Part shown: piece after piece, positions 14,053 through 14,329 of the stretch | Position numbering within the stretch: the stretch's first letter is position 1 | Layout: every line of letters begins with the position of its first letter | DNA from: Lachnospiraceae bacterium UBA7027 | GTDB taxonomy: Bacteria; Bacillota; Clostridia; Lachnospirales; Lachnospiraceae | Direction of reading: 5' to 3' | Length of the DNA stretch: 14,329 nucleotides | NCBI GenBank assembly: GCA_002494135.1 | Contig: DLBG01000139.1 | Coordinates: forward strand, 1 to 14,329 | Notes under the pieces: model-generated | Seen by the model: the letters and a program-made list of their open reading frames with translations, nothing else | What the model was told of the DNA's origin: nothing | Database searches by the model: none | Program-made: the position numbers and the translations under genes

Positions 14053-14082
14053 TTGCTCTCAATTTGGTAAAATAGGTATGTT
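14053..14082 (+). promoter_or_regulatory. Possible promoter for the NifU-like gene
   Basis: TTGCTC (14053-14058) and TATGTT (14077-14082), 18 bp apart, are a moderate sigma-A match after the T-rich stretch following the terminator. A TAAAAT at 14068-14073 is an alternative -10, but lacks a good -35. A promoter is expected between the terminator and the strong RBS at 14156-14164; its exact position is uncertain. Confidence 0.4.
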
Positions 14083-14168
14083 ACATCGTTAACAGGCTTT
14101 GCGGCCCGATGCCTTGTAGCGGTTCATACAGTGTTATGTAGAATCAATATAATATAAAGGAGGACTAT

Positions 14169-14329
14169 ATGATTTACTCAACAGAAGTCAAGAATATGTG
14201 CCCCGTTACCCAGGGTGTACATCATGGCGCTGCTCCCATCCCCGAAGAGGCAAAATGGGTACAGGCAAAAAAGGTTGAGGACATTTCCGGCTATACTCAC
14301 GGTATCGGCTGGGGTGCACCTCAGCAGGG
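14169..14329 (+). CDS. NifU-like iron-sulfur cluster scaffold family protein, 3'-truncated by window edge
   Basis: Only the first 53 codons are visible. The N-terminus (MIYSTEVKNMCPV, then HHGAAPIPEEAKWVQAKKV, EDISGYTHGIGW and APQQ) matches what I recall of a clostridial family annotated as iron-sulfur cluster assembly scaffold/NifU-like. In those genomes it usually precedes a gene for a 'GGGtGRT' protein. The ATG at 14169 follows an excellent AAAGGAGGA (14156-14164), suggesting high expression. In the relatives I remember, the GWGAPQQ position is often GWCAPQQ; here the codon is GGT (Gly). The gene has its own leader of roughly 85 nt and is separated from the phosphatase by a terminator, so it begins a new unit. 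The family call rests on memory of the N-terminus only. Confidence 0.65.
   Translation, partial: MIYSTEVKNMCPVTQGVHHGAAPIPEEAKWVQAKKVEDISGYTHGIGWGAPQQ

Noticed and set aside
14148..14153. TATAAT just upstream of the NifU-like gene as a promoter -10 box
   Set aside because: Transcription would start inside or after the ribosome binding site, and there is no -35 at suitable spacing.

Overview
All supported genes in this window lie on the + strand. The organism is most likely a member of the Lachnospiraceae or a close clostridial relative. I base this on gene content and order (yicC-remA-gmk-rpoZ-rimO-pgsA-cinA), strong AGGAGG-type ribosome binding sites, intermediate base composition, and RqcH and NifU-like sequences of the kind I associate with that family. 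The family assignment is an inference; no rRNA or tRNA gene is present to confirm it.

Layout: (1) 1-1059 is the 3' part of a glycogen synthase gene (glgA), closed by a strong hairpin terminator. (2) 1167-2984 encodes RqcH, the NFACT-family factor of ribosome-associated quality control. (3) 3075-3511 is a small lipoprotein-like gene that appears frameshifted: its signal segment and its body lie in different frames. It overlaps the start of (4), a Gfo/Idh/MocA oxidoreductase (3504-4490). That gene ends in a 15-bp tandem repeat running across its stop codon, followed by a terminator. (5) A near-consensus sigma-A promoter (TTGACG, 17-bp spacer, TATAAT) at 4583-4611 opens a tightly packed housekeeping run: yicC (4660), remA (5593), gmk (5848), rpoZ (6483), rimO (6712), pgsA (8087) and cinA (8662). 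Several of these genes overlap, which suggests translational coupling.

(6) From 9930 the run continues without a visible terminator into less familiar genes. These are a 671-aa zinc-ribbon/one-TM protein with a C-terminal acidic tail, a 186-aa four-Cys protein with an internal lipobox and an acidic repeat tail, a PflA-like radical SAM enzyme, and a histidine phosphatase. A hairpin at 13994-14015 ends this stretch. (7) At 14169 a new gene starts with a strong RBS. Its first 53 codons resemble a NifU-like iron-sulfur scaffold protein, and it runs off the window.

The most intriguing part is 9930-13277. Two adjacent, differently sized proteins share one architecture: a four-Cys zinc-binding N-terminus on the cytoplasmic side, a membrane segment or lipobox, and a low-complexity acidic exterior. 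They are followed directly by a radical SAM enzyme with no obvious substrate. Whether this is an envelope sensor pair, a modified-peptide system or only a shared operon cannot be settled from the sequence alone.
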